Shown here piece after piece: positions 43,729 through 52,020 of a stretch of 64,000 bases of DNA (positions are counted from its first letter, which is position 1; every line of letters begins with the position of its first letter). Both the position numbers and the translations under genes were made by a program. The DNA comes from Mariaggregatimicrobium sp964498785 (GTDB lineage: Bacteria > Zhuqueibacterota > Zhuqueibacteria > Thermofontimicrobiales > Thiofontviventaceae): the NCBI GenBank assembly GCA_964498785.1, contig CAZCJL010000022.1, positions 3,626 through 67,625 of the forward strand, written 5' to 3'. The notes below the pieces were generated by a model that was not told where the DNA came from, searched no databases, and saw nothing but the letters and a program-made list of their open reading frames with translations.

Positions 43729-44547
43729 ATGAAAAAATATTTAATTGTACTTATTTCAATTCTCTTGATAAGTCCAATGATTCTGGCAAAGGAATCGGCA
43801 ACAAGCAATAGTCCATATCTGGAATTTTCACCGATGTCAAAAATGCGCACAGAAGCACAAATGGCTTATCAACAACAATCGACTGAAAGAGATACTGCAG
43901 CCCTGATTGCGTTACATAGTCATCCTGATTATATTTTACCGAAAAAAGTGTTGTTGTTTTCTGCAATAATTCCCGGTGCTGGTGAGTTGTATTGTGGTTC
44001 CTATCTGAAAAGCGCGTTGTTTTTCGGTATCGAAGTCGGCGCATGGGTGATGTACGCCAGTTACAATAAAAAGGGGAATGAGAAGGAAGAGGAATATGAA
44101 GCCTTCGCAAACGAATATTGGAGCGAGAGCAGGTGGAGTAGTTGGTTTGAAGGGCTGACCGATGAGGAACAAAACGTTTTTTCGCACGATTTACCAGAGA
44201 CAAAAACACAGCAATACTATGAAATGATCGGAAAATACAATCAGTTTTTAGTCGGTTGGGATGGTGTTCCATTTGGTTTGAGCAGTCGGGAAATTCAAGA
44301 TCCTGCAAATACCTCTCCTTTACGTGAGGAATACATGGATATGCGGGATGAGAGCAATAAGCTATTCAAGCGAGCGACCACAGGTATTTATATTGCCATG
44401 TTTAACCATGTGCTAAGCGCCATCGATGCTGCGTGGACTGCTTATCAGCATAATAACAAATTGGTTATTCAAACATCCTTGCGAATTGAAAATAAACATT
44501 TTAATTACGAAAATCATCCGATGCTTTCATTAAGACTTAAGTGGTAA
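43729..44547 (+). CDS. Small membrane protein, DUF5683-like (first tandem copy)
   Basis: A 272-residue exported protein. It has a signal peptide (MKKYLIVLISILLISPMILAKE) and a hydrophobic pair around FSAIIPGAGELYCGSYLKSA and LFFGIEVGAWVMYASY, then a charged middle and a third hydrophobic helix (TTGIYIAMFNHVLSAIDAAW). The Pro-Gly-Ala-Gly-x-x-Tyr signature matches DUF5683-type proteins (PGxGQxYxGKxxK). GAAAGGGAG precedes the ATG. The next gene is a paralogue sharing the same layout. Function is unknown. Confidence 0.7.
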   Translation: MKKYLIVLISILLISPMILAKESATSNSPYLEFSPMSKMRTEAQMAYQQQSTERDTAALIALHSHPDYILPKKVLLFSAIIPGAGELYCGSYLKSALFFGIEVGAWVMYASYNKKGNEKEEEYEAFANEYWSESRWSSWFEGLTDEEQNVFSHDLPETKTQQYYEMIGKYNQFLVGWDGVPFGLSSREIQDPANTSPLREEYMDMRDESNKLFKRATTGIYIAMFNHVLSAIDAAWTAYQHNNKLVIQTSLRIENKHFNYENHPMLSLRLKW

Positions 44548-44552
44548 CCAGA

Positions 44553-45347
44553 ATGATATTAACAATATATCAAAGAATTTTAGCGCTGATCTTTGTTGCA
44601 GTCCCTTTAACAGTGCTTGCAGAAACTCCGTTAACCGGTGTTAAAATCAACAATCCGGACGATGTACGGTTGGCACTGAAATATCCTGCTTTAACGAATA
44701 AGGATAATGTGATGCAGGAATCGAAGACGCGCTCGAAAATAATGCAACAAACATCTCAGGATCCGAGATTTAAAGAAAAAGGAAAAGCATTTTTATTTTC
44801 TTTGTTGTTACCAGGCGCCGGAGAGTATTACGTTGGTAATAAAAAAATGGCAAAAGCCTTTTTCTTCACAGAAATGATTTTATGGGCTGGCGCTATTTCG
44901 TTTGATTCTTATAGTAATTGGAAACGGGACGATATGTACGTCTACGCGGCGACACATGCTGGCGCTCAGGCAGCAGATAAGCCTGCTCAATATTTCGTTG
45001 ATATTGGTAATTATAACAATATCCATGAATATAATGATGCAAAACAACGGCAGCGCGAATTTTACAAAGTTTATTCCGAGGACGAATATTACTGGAACTG
45101 GGATAGTCCGCAGAACCGCGATAAGTTCGAAAAAATGCGCATTTCCAGTGATCGCGCACATAATCGGACGATATTCGCCATCGGCGGGATAATTGCAAAT
45201 CATTTGGTAAGTGCGATCGATGCTGTCTGGCAATCGCATCGCTATAACAAACGGATTAAAAATGAGCAGAATCTGGAAAGCATGAGGCTGCGGTTTGATG
45301 CGCATCCGGCAGGATATTTTGCAATGACCCTGGAAAAGCGATTTTAG
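44553..45347 (+). CDS. Small membrane protein, DUF5683-like (second tandem copy)
   Basis: A 264-residue exported protein, paralogue of its upstream neighbour: LLLPGAGEYYVGNKKMAKAF corresponds to IIPGAGELYCGSYLKSALF, and HNRTIFAIGGIIANHLVSAIDAVWQSH to the helix before AIDAAWTAYQH there. The ATG at 44553 gives a signal peptide (MILTIYQRILALIFVAVPLT); a GTG at 44541 overlaps the previous stop. The two genes are 5 bp apart and surely co-transcribed. Function is unknown; a role in the cell envelope is inferred. Confidence 0.68.
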   Translation: MILTIYQRILALIFVAVPLTVLAETPLTGVKINNPDDVRLALKYPALTNKDNVMQESKTRSKIMQQTSQDPRFKEKGKAFLFSLLLPGAGEYYVGNKKMAKAFFFTEMILWAGAISFDSYSNWKRDDMYVYAATHAGAQAADKPAQYFVDIGNYNNIHEYNDAKQRQREFYKVYSEDEYYWNWDSPQNRDKFEKMRISSDRAHNRTIFAIGGIIANHLVSAIDAVWQSHRYNKRIKNEQNLESMRLRFDAHPAGYFAMTLEKRF

Positions 45348-45445
45348 AAATTGGAACTAATTGTATAACATCGAAATTTCTAAAAGAAACAATAGTACTA
45401 AAAAATTAAATTCTTTTGTCCGCGAAATACATAAAAAAATATGAA

Positions 45446-45634
45446 ATTTAACCTGCATTATTCACAAAACGTGCCACAGAAGCACCGAGGCCACAGAGAA
45501 ACAACAACTTGTGTGCATATTGCTTTTTAACCTGAGTTAAGACAAATACGAGTTGCTATTGTTTGCGTAACGTTTGAAAATAAAAACTCGGTATACTGTG
45601 AGCCTCTGTGGCTATGAATTTTTCAGGTTAAAAA
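45446..45634 (-). repeat. MITE-like element, copy 1 (TTTAACCTG terminal inverted repeats)
   Basis: About 187 bp, the reverse complement of 63574-63762 with few differences. Ends are TTTAACCTG and CAGGTTAAA. Inside, the segment near each end carries 'CCACAGA..CACAGAG' motifs that are inverted copies of one another, so the whole element can fold into a long hairpin. No ORF. Confidence 0.85.
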
Positions 45635-45706
45635 ACAAAAACCATTATTCATATATTTTCGTGTGTTTCGTGGGAGAGTTTTAGTTAATAATTTTTATTT
45701 TAGAAT
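45632..45706 (-). repeat. CCACGAAACACA repeat, copy 1
   Basis: About 73 bp, the reverse complement of 56523-56595 with high identity; core CCCACGAAACACACGAAAAT. It abuts the MITE-like element. A weaker arm (GCGAAATACATAAAAAAATA) lies on the other side of that element at 45422-45441, in inverted orientation. Confidence 0.75.
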
Positions 45707-45720
45707 GTCGTGTAACATAG

Positions 45721-45746
45721 AAACCCGAGTAAAATCGGGTTTTTTA
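45721..45746. terminator. Bidirectional terminator
   Basis: AACCCGA (45722-45728) pairs with TCGGGTT (45735-45741); TTTTTTATT follows on the plus strand. It lies directly after the stop of the minus-strand helical protein, between convergent genes. Confidence 0.8.
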
Positions 45747-47240
45747 TTGTGGCATTTTGTTTAGTAAATTCATCAGAATCCCGAGGCTTTCTTCTGTGAC
45801 GTTCAGGTAGCCTTTTTCATAAGAATCCTGCGCGATTTCATATATTTTTTTGATTTCATTAAACAGCAATCGGAATCTCAAATCCATATTTTGCCGGGCG
45901 CCGATTTCATCAATCTGCTGTCCGGTTTTTTCGAGCCGACGTTCGATGCGTTTGGCCTCTGGTTTAAATGACGCAGGCTCGGTAACCAACCGTTCGGCGA
46001 CAAATGCCATCCGATTTGAATTGGCGATTGCAGCCAGCGCTAATTGATTTCTTCGGCGTTGCATCAAAAAATTAGCTCTTTCTATCGCTGCACGGGCAAG
46101 ATTAAGCATGTACTGCGCTTCGTCATTTCCGCTCTCATTCACCATTTTTCCGATTTCTTCAATTAGCAGATCCAGTTTTCTTAACTCGTCTGATAAGCTG
46201 CTGACGCCATTTAGGCGATTTCTGCGGTTCGCTATTTGTAATGCCCGTTCCAACAATCGTTGTCCCATCTGCACATTAAACCGGGCTTTTTCTACCTGGT
46301 TATCTTCCAATGCCTCGTGCGCATTCTGCTGATACGTCGAAAGTTGACTCAATAAAAAACTAACTCGTTTATTGTTTAGCAGATTGTTCGCAGCAACTTT
46401 TTCAGTTACATTTTCAATCATTTCATCCAGCCGCACCAGATCTTCATAAATAGTGATTTCAGATTTTTGACCGCTCCCATTGGCAATATCAATAATTCGT
46501 AATAGCAGCCGCGTGACCTGGCGATATTGATCAATCGCTTGTGAAAAATTATTATTATCAATAAGTTGACGGATTTTTTGCAATCGCTTTTCAGCCTGTT
46601 GAAATAGTTTTAATGCTGTTGGATTTTTGTTCATATCAACAGCGTCTTTTGCTTTTTGTCGTAATTGCACAATCCGGCTTTCCGCTTCGATGACTTTTTG
46701 ACGAATATTTTGATCCTGATTTTTCGCAGTTTCAATCGCCTGATTAGCTATGAAAATTCCCAGCCGGACGTGTTCCAGTGCGAGTTGGTAATGGTTTTTT
46801 TTAATCGCAGCAGTAACCTTCGCATCATGCTCCCTGGCTTTGCGCAACGACTGCTCGGCCTTGCGGTTCCCGCTGTCTGTTACAAGTTTTTCTGCAAACA
46901 ATAGCAGTTCTTTTAATTTCTTTCGTTGTGACTGGATCGGGTTCATCAGGATAAGCTGAACTGCATTTAGAATTAATCGATTTGCGCTATCCAGTTGACG
47001 GTTCGCCATAAAATATTTTTGATTCTCATATAGACTTCGTGCATTTTGGAGTAGTTTCTCGGCCTCGTTCAATAACTCTCTGGCATTTGGATTGGGAAAG
47101 GATAATTGTACATCTCGAGCAAACTCTAATCTATCAGAAATTATCGTGTCTTTTCTTTTTAATTCTGCTTCGGACTGTGCAAATAGATTGCTCGAAAAGA
47201 AAATTATTAAGAGAAATATGTATGTTAAATATTTTATCAT
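45744..47240 (-). CDS. Exported helical-repeat protein of unknown function
   Basis: A 498-residue protein. The ATG at 47240 is preceded by AAGGATAAA; an ATG four codons earlier has no ribosome binding site. Signal peptide about 1-22 (MIKYLTYIFLLIIFFSSNLF, then AQS). The rest is almost entirely alpha-helical with repeated Leu/Ala/Gln patterns and TPR- or coiled-coil-like units of about 50 residues (LLNEAEKLLQNARSLYE, LKLFQQAEKRLQKIRQLI, LLNLARAAIERAN-like). I do not recognise a family. It is divergent from the peptidoglycan amidase gene, which hints at a cell-envelope role only. Confidence 0.7.
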   Translation of the reverse strand: MIKYLTYIFLLIIFFSSNLFAQSEAELKRKDTIISDRLEFARDVQLSFPNPNARELLNEAEKLLQNARSLYENQKYFMANRQLDSANRLILNAVQLILMNPIQSQRKKLKELLLFAEKLVTDSGNRKAEQSLRKAREHDAKVTAAIKKNHYQLALEHVRLGIFIANQAIETAKNQDQNIRQKVIEAESRIVQLRQKAKDAVDMNKNPTALKLFQQAEKRLQKIRQLIDNNNFSQAIDQYRQVTRLLLRIIDIANGSGQKSEITIYEDLVRLDEMIENVTEKVAANNLLNNKRVSFLLSQLSTYQQNAHEALEDNQVEKARFNVQMGQRLLERALQIANRRNRLNGVSSLSDELRKLDLLIEEIGKMVNESGNDEAQYMLNLARAAIERANFLMQRRRNQLALAAIANSNRMAFVAERLVTEPASFKPEAKRIERRLEKTGQQIDEIGARQNMDLRFRLLFNEIKKIYEIAQDSYEKGYLNVTEESLGILMNLLNKMPQ

Positions 47241-47385
47241 TTTATCCTTCATGAAAATACTGCTGTTGCATACGCAAAAGATATGCCACCTTATATTATT
47301 ACATACTCGAATGGTTTAATATAAATATTATCAATCAATTGAATAAAAGAAGCAAGTCAAATAATTTATGATTTCTGGATTAAAA

Positions 47386-47414
47386 TGTACCTTCAAGTAC
47401 AGGTCGTTTGTACA
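47386..47414. promoter_or_regulatory. TGTAC inverted repeat in divergent promoter region
   Basis: TGTAC (47386-47390), GTACA (47397-47401) and TGTACA (47409-47414) are clustered in the 300-bp gap between two divergent genes. They may form an operator. Nothing else is clear in the gap except a hairpin just before the amidase start. Confidence 0.3.
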
Positions 47415-47540
47415 CCTAAGGACATTTTTTGTTATAATTATAAGACAATGTTGCAATGCTAAAATAATTCATTAAATGACTCAATATTTTAACAGAATAT
47501 GACGATTGTTAAAATAGAGAAAAAAAGAGCTATTTAACAA

Positions 47541-48842
47541 ATGAAAATAGGAAAACGAATATATCAGGCTTTATTCCTGGCGTCTATTGTAACATTCGCG
47601 TGTACTCCGCTGATGAATATGCAGGAAATGGTTTCTAAAAATTCTAAACAACAGAATCAGAAACATCATATTCAGCCGCGCTTCGCGCATCTGGCTATTG
47701 AAAATAAATCCAGACACGAGATTAATGTTGTCCGGGACTTTTACGTTATTAGTAAAGGTAGTTTCTGTCAGTTAGTCATCAAAATGAGTGAATTGCCACA
47801 TTTTCGAGCGAACACACTGGGGAAACCAAACCGTCTTTATGTGGATCTATCGAATACGATTATAAAGCCAGCGAAACAAATACGCACCATAAATGACGGA
47901 TTTATTAAACAGATTCGCACCGGGCAATTTAACGTTTCAACAGCCAGAATTGTGCTTGACACAAATGAGAAAGTCGGCTATGAAATCTACAAAGATAATA
48001 CTAACAAAGAACTGGTTATCGAATTTTTCCCAGAGGCATTCAGCGTTTACAAATCAAACGAAAAAAATAACAGAGTTGACCGTAGTTTCTCAACCAATAA
48101 TAGCACATTTTTAAATAAAAATCAAACAATAAATCAAAATTTAGCAGCAACCCTTGTTCAGGAATTAGGTTTAAAGATTAAAACAATTATTATTGATCCG
48201 GGCCACGGAGGAAAAGATCCCGGCGCTGTTGGGCCAGGTGGTATTTATGAAAAAAACCTGACACTTGATATTGCTCTTAAATTAAAACGTTTGTTAGAAC
48301 ATGATGGTAATTTTAATGTTCTGTTAACTCGCGAAAATGACGTTTTTATTCCCCTGGAGGAGCGAACAGCGTTCGCAAATAGACACAATGGTGATTTGTT
48401 TATCAGTATTCATGTAAATTCTCATTCGTATTCCGATCGATCCGGGATTGAAACATATTATCTGGCATTGGCCAGAGATGATGATTCACGGGCAGTGGCA
48501 GCTTATGAAAATCGATTTGCTCAAACAAAATTAAATAATTTAGAGGATATCATCCAAAATATTATGAAAAATTCAAAAGTTGAAGAAAGCGTTCATTTTG
48601 CGAAAATTATCCAGCAGAATTTAATTCACAAAACCAAACAAATGGATCGCGGTGTGAAAACTGCCGGGTTCTTCGTACTTATCGGAGCAAAAATGCCATC
48701 TATTCTCACTGAAGTTGGGTTTGTTTCAAACCATTCGGACATACAGTTGCTTAAAAAGGAGAAATATCGAGTCATTATTGCACAAGCACTGTTCGAGGGA
48801 ATAGTAAGATATCAAAATCGTCTGGTTACATATAACAGGTAA
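47541..48842 (+). CDS. N-acetylmuramoyl-L-alanine amidase with AMIN domain (AmiC-like)
   Basis: A 433-residue envelope enzyme. The N-terminus (ALFLASIVTFAC) resembles a lipoprotein signal with Cys21. An AMIN domain (about 60-165: VVRDFYVISKGSFCQLVIKM, PNRLYVDLSNTI, IKQIRTGQFNVSTARIVLD) targets peptidoglycan or the division site. The Amidase_3 domain (about 212-425) has all zinc residues: DPGHGGKDPGAVG (His), the Glu of YEKNLTLDIALKL, SIHVNSH (His) and the catalytic Glu in SILTEVGFVSN. It cleaves the bond between MurNAc and L-Ala during cell separation. The start codon is preceded by an AT-rich hairpin rather than a strong ribosome binding site. Confidence 0.93.
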   Translation: MKIGKRIYQALFLASIVTFACTPLMNMQEMVSKNSKQQNQKHHIQPRFAHLAIENKSRHEINVVRDFYVISKGSFCQLVIKMSELPHFRANTLGKPNRLYVDLSNTIIKPAKQIRTINDGFIKQIRTGQFNVSTARIVLDTNEKVGYEIYKDNTNKELVIEFFPEAFSVYKSNEKNNRVDRSFSTNNSTFLNKNQTINQNLAATLVQELGLKIKTIIIDPGHGGKDPGAVGPGGIYEKNLTLDIALKLKRLLEHDGNFNVLLTRENDVFIPLEERTAFANRHNGDLFISIHVNSHSYSDRSGIETYYLALARDDDSRAVAAYENRFAQTKLNNLEDIIQNIMKNSKVEESVHFAKIIQQNLIHKTKQMDRGVKTAGFFVLIGAKMPSILTEVGFVSNHSDIQLLKKEKYRVIIAQALFEGIVRYQNRLVTYNR

Positions 48843-48861
48843 TGGTAAATTTCTTGTAACG

Positions 48862-51069
48862 TCATGGCTCCACTGAAATGGCTCCGTTTCCCTTTTTTGT
48901 GATTTCACCGATACATGCTGCAATGTGCACGGAATTCTTTTTAAGGGCTGAAATCAAGTTTTCCTTTTTATCGTTCCTGATTGAAATTAAAAGTCCACCT
49001 GATGTTTGAGCATCTGAAAGTAAAATTTTCGCGAGCTCCGGTACTTGTTTATGAAACTGAATCCATTTGCTCACATGGTCTTTATTCGCAATTGTACCGC
49101 CGGGAATGACGTCAGCCGAGGCCAGGTCCCATGCCTCCGGTAGTATCGGAACGCTTTTCAAATAAAGTATCGCATCCACACCGCTGCTCCCCGTCATTTC
49201 TCTTAAGTGTCCTAAAAGGCCAAAACCGGTAATGTCTGTACAGGCATTAACACCCTCTACTTGCTGCATAGCTTCGGCAGCAGCCCGATTTAAGGTACTC
49301 ATAATTTCAATCGCTTTTTTTTCGGTGTCGGCATCCACCAGACCTCGTTTGAGCGCGGTGGTGATAATCCCGAGTCCGATCGGTTTTGTCAGGATTAAGC
49401 TATCTCCTGGTTGCGCGTTGTTGTTCGCTATAATTTTGTTAAGATCGATTGAACCTGTAATCACCAGTCCGTATTTTGGTTCTGTGTCTTCAATAGTGTG
49501 GCCGCCCAAAATCGGAATACCTGCTTCCTGTGTTTTATCATGTGCGCCCTTTAATATGTTTTGCAGTACCTCCAGGGGCAACCGTTTTTCCGGGAAACCA
49601 ACGATATTAAGTGCGAATAGCGGTGTTCCCCCCATGGCGTAAATATCGCTAAGAGAATTGGCTGCGGCAATCGCGCCAAAATGGTACGGATCATCTACAA
49701 CAGGAGTAAAAAAATCAACCGTTTGCACAATTGCCTGGCGATCATTGATTTTATAAACAGCGGCGTCGTCAGCAGTCGTATTACCCACAATGACATTCGG
49801 ATGTGAAATTTCCGGGAGCGATGATAGCACTTTTTCCAGATTTTGTGGACGCAGTTTGCAGGCACATCCGAGGCCATGTGTAAAATGCGTTAATTTAATA
49901 TCCGATACTGCTGAGCCCAAAATATCCGGCGATGCCTCCTGTATTAAATTATTTACAGCAGTTACAATTTGTTTGATCGCTTCATTTATTTGTTGGTCGC
50001 TGTTTATTCTTCCTGTGGAAAAACGAATTGTTCCTAATGCAAAGTCCAGCGAAACATGCATCGCTTTTAATACCGCCGAGGGTTCTGCGACATCTGTATG
50101 ACACGCAGCGCCAGGAGAGGCGGCAATACCGCTCAATTGGTCTAACAGCGTATTGGCGTCAATTCCCGGAAAGCTGACACTTAAGGTATTGGGCAATCGC
50201 TTTGCCGGATGGCCATTCAACTGAGTATCGGGCAGTGCTTTTTTTAAGCCCTGCCATAATAAATCGCGTAATTTGCGACTGTGCTCCATGCTATTTGCCA
50301 GATTATCGTTTGCAAGGGAACATGCTTTGCCGAGTCCGACAATTTCAAGTACATTTTCTGTTCCCGCGCGCCGGTTTTGTTCGTGGTCAGCGCCATGTAT
50401 CTGTGATGTCAATGTAATGCCGCGGCGAACATATAACGCGCCGATCCCTTTGGGACCATATAATTTGTGACCCGCAAGCGAAAGCAAACCGACTCCCAGT
50501 TCATCGACTTTTGTTGGTATTTTTCCGGCAGATTGCGCCGCGTCTGTGTGAAACAGAATATCATAGCTTGTCGCAATTCCTGAAATATCAGCAAGGGGCT
50601 GAATTGTGCCGACTTCGTTATTTGCATGCATAATCGTTATCAGAATGGTTCCGGGTTGAATTGCCTTTTCAACATTTGCCGGATCCACCATTCCGGTTTC
50701 ATCCACCGGGATATACGTAACGGTATAGCCATGCTTTGTCAGATATTCGCATACATTTATGACTGCCGGATGTTCAATTTGGGAGGTAATAATATGGTTG
50801 CCCTTGCTTCGTAATTGTTCCGCAACACCTTTTATCGCGAGATTATTCGATTCCGATCCTCCGCTGGTAAATATGATTTCATCGATGTTGCAGCCTAACA
50901 GCGTAGCGACTTCTGTGCGAGCTGTCTGGATTGCTCTTTTCGTTTGTTGCCCATAATAATGTGAACTTGACGGATTCCCAAAGTGCTCGCGCAGATACGG
51001 CAGCATCGCATCTGCAACTTCCGGCGCAATGGGAGTCGTGGCGTTATGATCAAGATAAATTAGTTCCAT
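48862..51069 (-). CDS. Cysteine desulfurase-selenide, water dikinase fusion (NifS-SelD)
   Basis: A 735-residue two-enzyme fusion. Residues about 1-380 are a NifS/IscS-type PLP enzyme: ELIYLDHNATTPIAPEV, FTSGGSESNNLAI, Schiff-base Lys202 in LAGHKLYGPKG and active-site Cys323 in SPGAACHTD. Residues about 395-735 are SelD: LTHFTHGLGCACKLRP holds Cys402 and Lys405, matching catalytic Cys17 and Lys20 of E. coli SelD; DDAAVY, SDIYAMGG and TDITGFGLLGHL complete it. The first half frees selenium (or sulfur) from selenocysteine (cysteine); the second makes selenophosphate with ATP. The ATG at 51069 is chosen because the family N-terminus starts there. No Sec machinery genes are in the window. Confidence 0.93.
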   Translation of the reverse strand: MELIYLDHNATTPIAPEVADAMLPYLREHFGNPSSSHYYGQQTKRAIQTARTEVATLLGCNIDEIIFTSGGSESNNLAIKGVAEQLRSKGNHIITSQIEHPAVINVCEYLTKHGYTVTYIPVDETGMVDPANVEKAIQPGTILITIMHANNEVGTIQPLADISGIATSYDILFHTDAAQSAGKIPTKVDELGVGLLSLAGHKLYGPKGIGALYVRRGITLTSQIHGADHEQNRRAGTENVLEIVGLGKACSLANDNLANSMEHSRKLRDLLWQGLKKALPDTQLNGHPAKRLPNTLSVSFPGIDANTLLDQLSGIAASPGAACHTDVAEPSAVLKAMHVSLDFALGTIRFSTGRINSDQQINEAIKQIVTAVNNLIQEASPDILGSAVSDIKLTHFTHGLGCACKLRPQNLEKVLSSLPEISHPNVIVGNTTADDAAVYKINDRQAIVQTVDFFTPVVDDPYHFGAIAAANSLSDIYAMGGTPLFALNIVGFPEKRLPLEVLQNILKGAHDKTQEAGIPILGGHTIEDTEPKYGLVITGSIDLNKIIANNNAQPGDSLILTKPIGLGIITTALKRGLVDADTEKKAIEIMSTLNRAAAEAMQQVEGVNACTDITGFGLLGHLREMTGSSGVDAILYLKSVPILPEAWDLASADVIPGGTIANKDHVSKWIQFHKQVPELAKILLSDAQTSGGLLISIRNDKKENLISALKKNSVHIAACIGEITKKGNGAISVEP

Positions 51070-51280
51070 ATATCTCTTTGTTGTTTGATTAATCTTCAAA
51101 TTTTGGTTAACCAATAGATCTGTATGCCGATATTTTATAACAGGCTGAAGCCAAATTTCCAAAGTCTTTACACTTTGGAAAACTAATTACAATAAAATCA
51201 ATATAAGAAATATGCCCTCACAAATCAAGTAATTTATCAACACATGATCAATGAAAATATCTTGTATTTAGAAATTTCTC

Positions 51281-51308
51281 TTGCATTTAAGCTGGAAAAA
51301 TTTATATT
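51281..51308 (+). promoter_or_regulatory. Promoter of dcd
   Basis: TTGCAT (51281-51286) and TATATT (51303-51308), 16-base spacer, 36 bp before the dcd ATG. The remaining 200 bp to the divergent fusion gene show no other clear signal. Confidence 0.65.
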
Positions 51309-51344
51309 GAATAGTTAAGCTGATAATTAATATAGGAATGTATA

Positions 51345-51896
51345 ATGATTCTATCTGATAAAACAATTCGGGAATATATGAAATATGGCCGTCTTTCTGT
51401 TGATCCTGTCGATGATGTGCAAATTCAACCGGCTTCTGTAGATTTAAGATTGGGTGATCATTTTCTTCGGGTGCGGCATCCGGACGGGTCGATGATACAA
51501 TTGTCGGAAAAGCCGGTATATGAGGATGTTGTCAATGATGAAATTATCATTCCATCGCATTCTTATGTGTTGGCAACGACACGGGAATATGTAAAATTAC
51601 CGGATGATGTTGCAGCGTTTGTTCAGGGGAGAAGCTCGCTTGGCCGAATGGGAGTTTTTCTGCAAAATTCAGGCTGGGTCGATCCGGGCTTTGAAGGTGA
51701 AATTACGTTTGGTCTGCTTAATGCCAATGATGTGCCGGTTAAACTTACGTCCGGTGTGCGCATTTGTCAACTCGTGTTCGTAAAACTTGATCAGATCGCG
51801 ATGCGTCCTTATCGGGGCAAGTACCAGGGGCAACGAAATGCAACCGGAAGTAGAGTCAGTTTGGACACAGACCTGAAGCAGAAAAATGAAACCTGA
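51345..51896 (+). CDS. dcd: dCTP deaminase
   Basis: A 183-residue enzyme of the Dcd/dUTPase fold: MILSDKTIREYMKYGRLSVD, QIQPASVDLRLGDHFLRVRH, VQGRSSLGRMGVFLQNSGWV (substrate-binding Arg-Ser-Ser) and GWVDPGFEGEITFGLLNAND with the catalytic Glu. It converts dCTP to dUTP for thymidylate synthesis; whether it is the bifunctional dUMP-forming type cannot be decided here. AGGAA precedes the ATG. The gene is alone. Confidence 0.95.
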   Translation: MILSDKTIREYMKYGRLSVDPVDDVQIQPASVDLRLGDHFLRVRHPDGSMIQLSEKPVYEDVVNDEIIIPSHSYVLATTREYVKLPDDVAAFVQGRSSLGRMGVFLQNSGWVDPGFEGEITFGLLNANDVPVKLTSGVRICQLVFVKLDQIAMRPYRGKYQGQRNATGSRVSLDTDLKQKNET

Positions 51897-51915
51897 TATT
51901 CTAAAATGAAAAGCA

Positions 51916-51970
51916 ACTATTCAGGCGTCACTCCTGCGAATGCAGGAATGACAGCTCTATGCTGAATAGT
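51916..51970 (+). repeat. Nested hairpin after dcd
   Basis: Outer arms ACTATTCAG (51916-51924) and CTGAATAGT (51962-51970); inner arms GTCACTCCTGC (51927-51937) and GCAGGAATGAC (51942-51952) with one mismatch. The inner part is the common bacterial 'GTCATTCC-GCGAA-GGAATGAC' type of intergenic repeat. It may also end dcd transcription. Confidence 0.6.
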
Positions 51971-52020
51971 AACCATGAAAATTTAATTTAACATCCGTGT
52001 GATATTTTATCAAATTGACA

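Noticed and set aside
43751..44308. 185-codon open frame on the minus strand
   Set aside because: Antisense to the first DUF5683-like gene, which has a signal peptide and ribosome binding site.
48862..51069. Selenocysteine (in-frame TGA) in the SelD part
   Set aside because: The catalytic position is a normal Cys codon (TGT), with no in-frame TGA.
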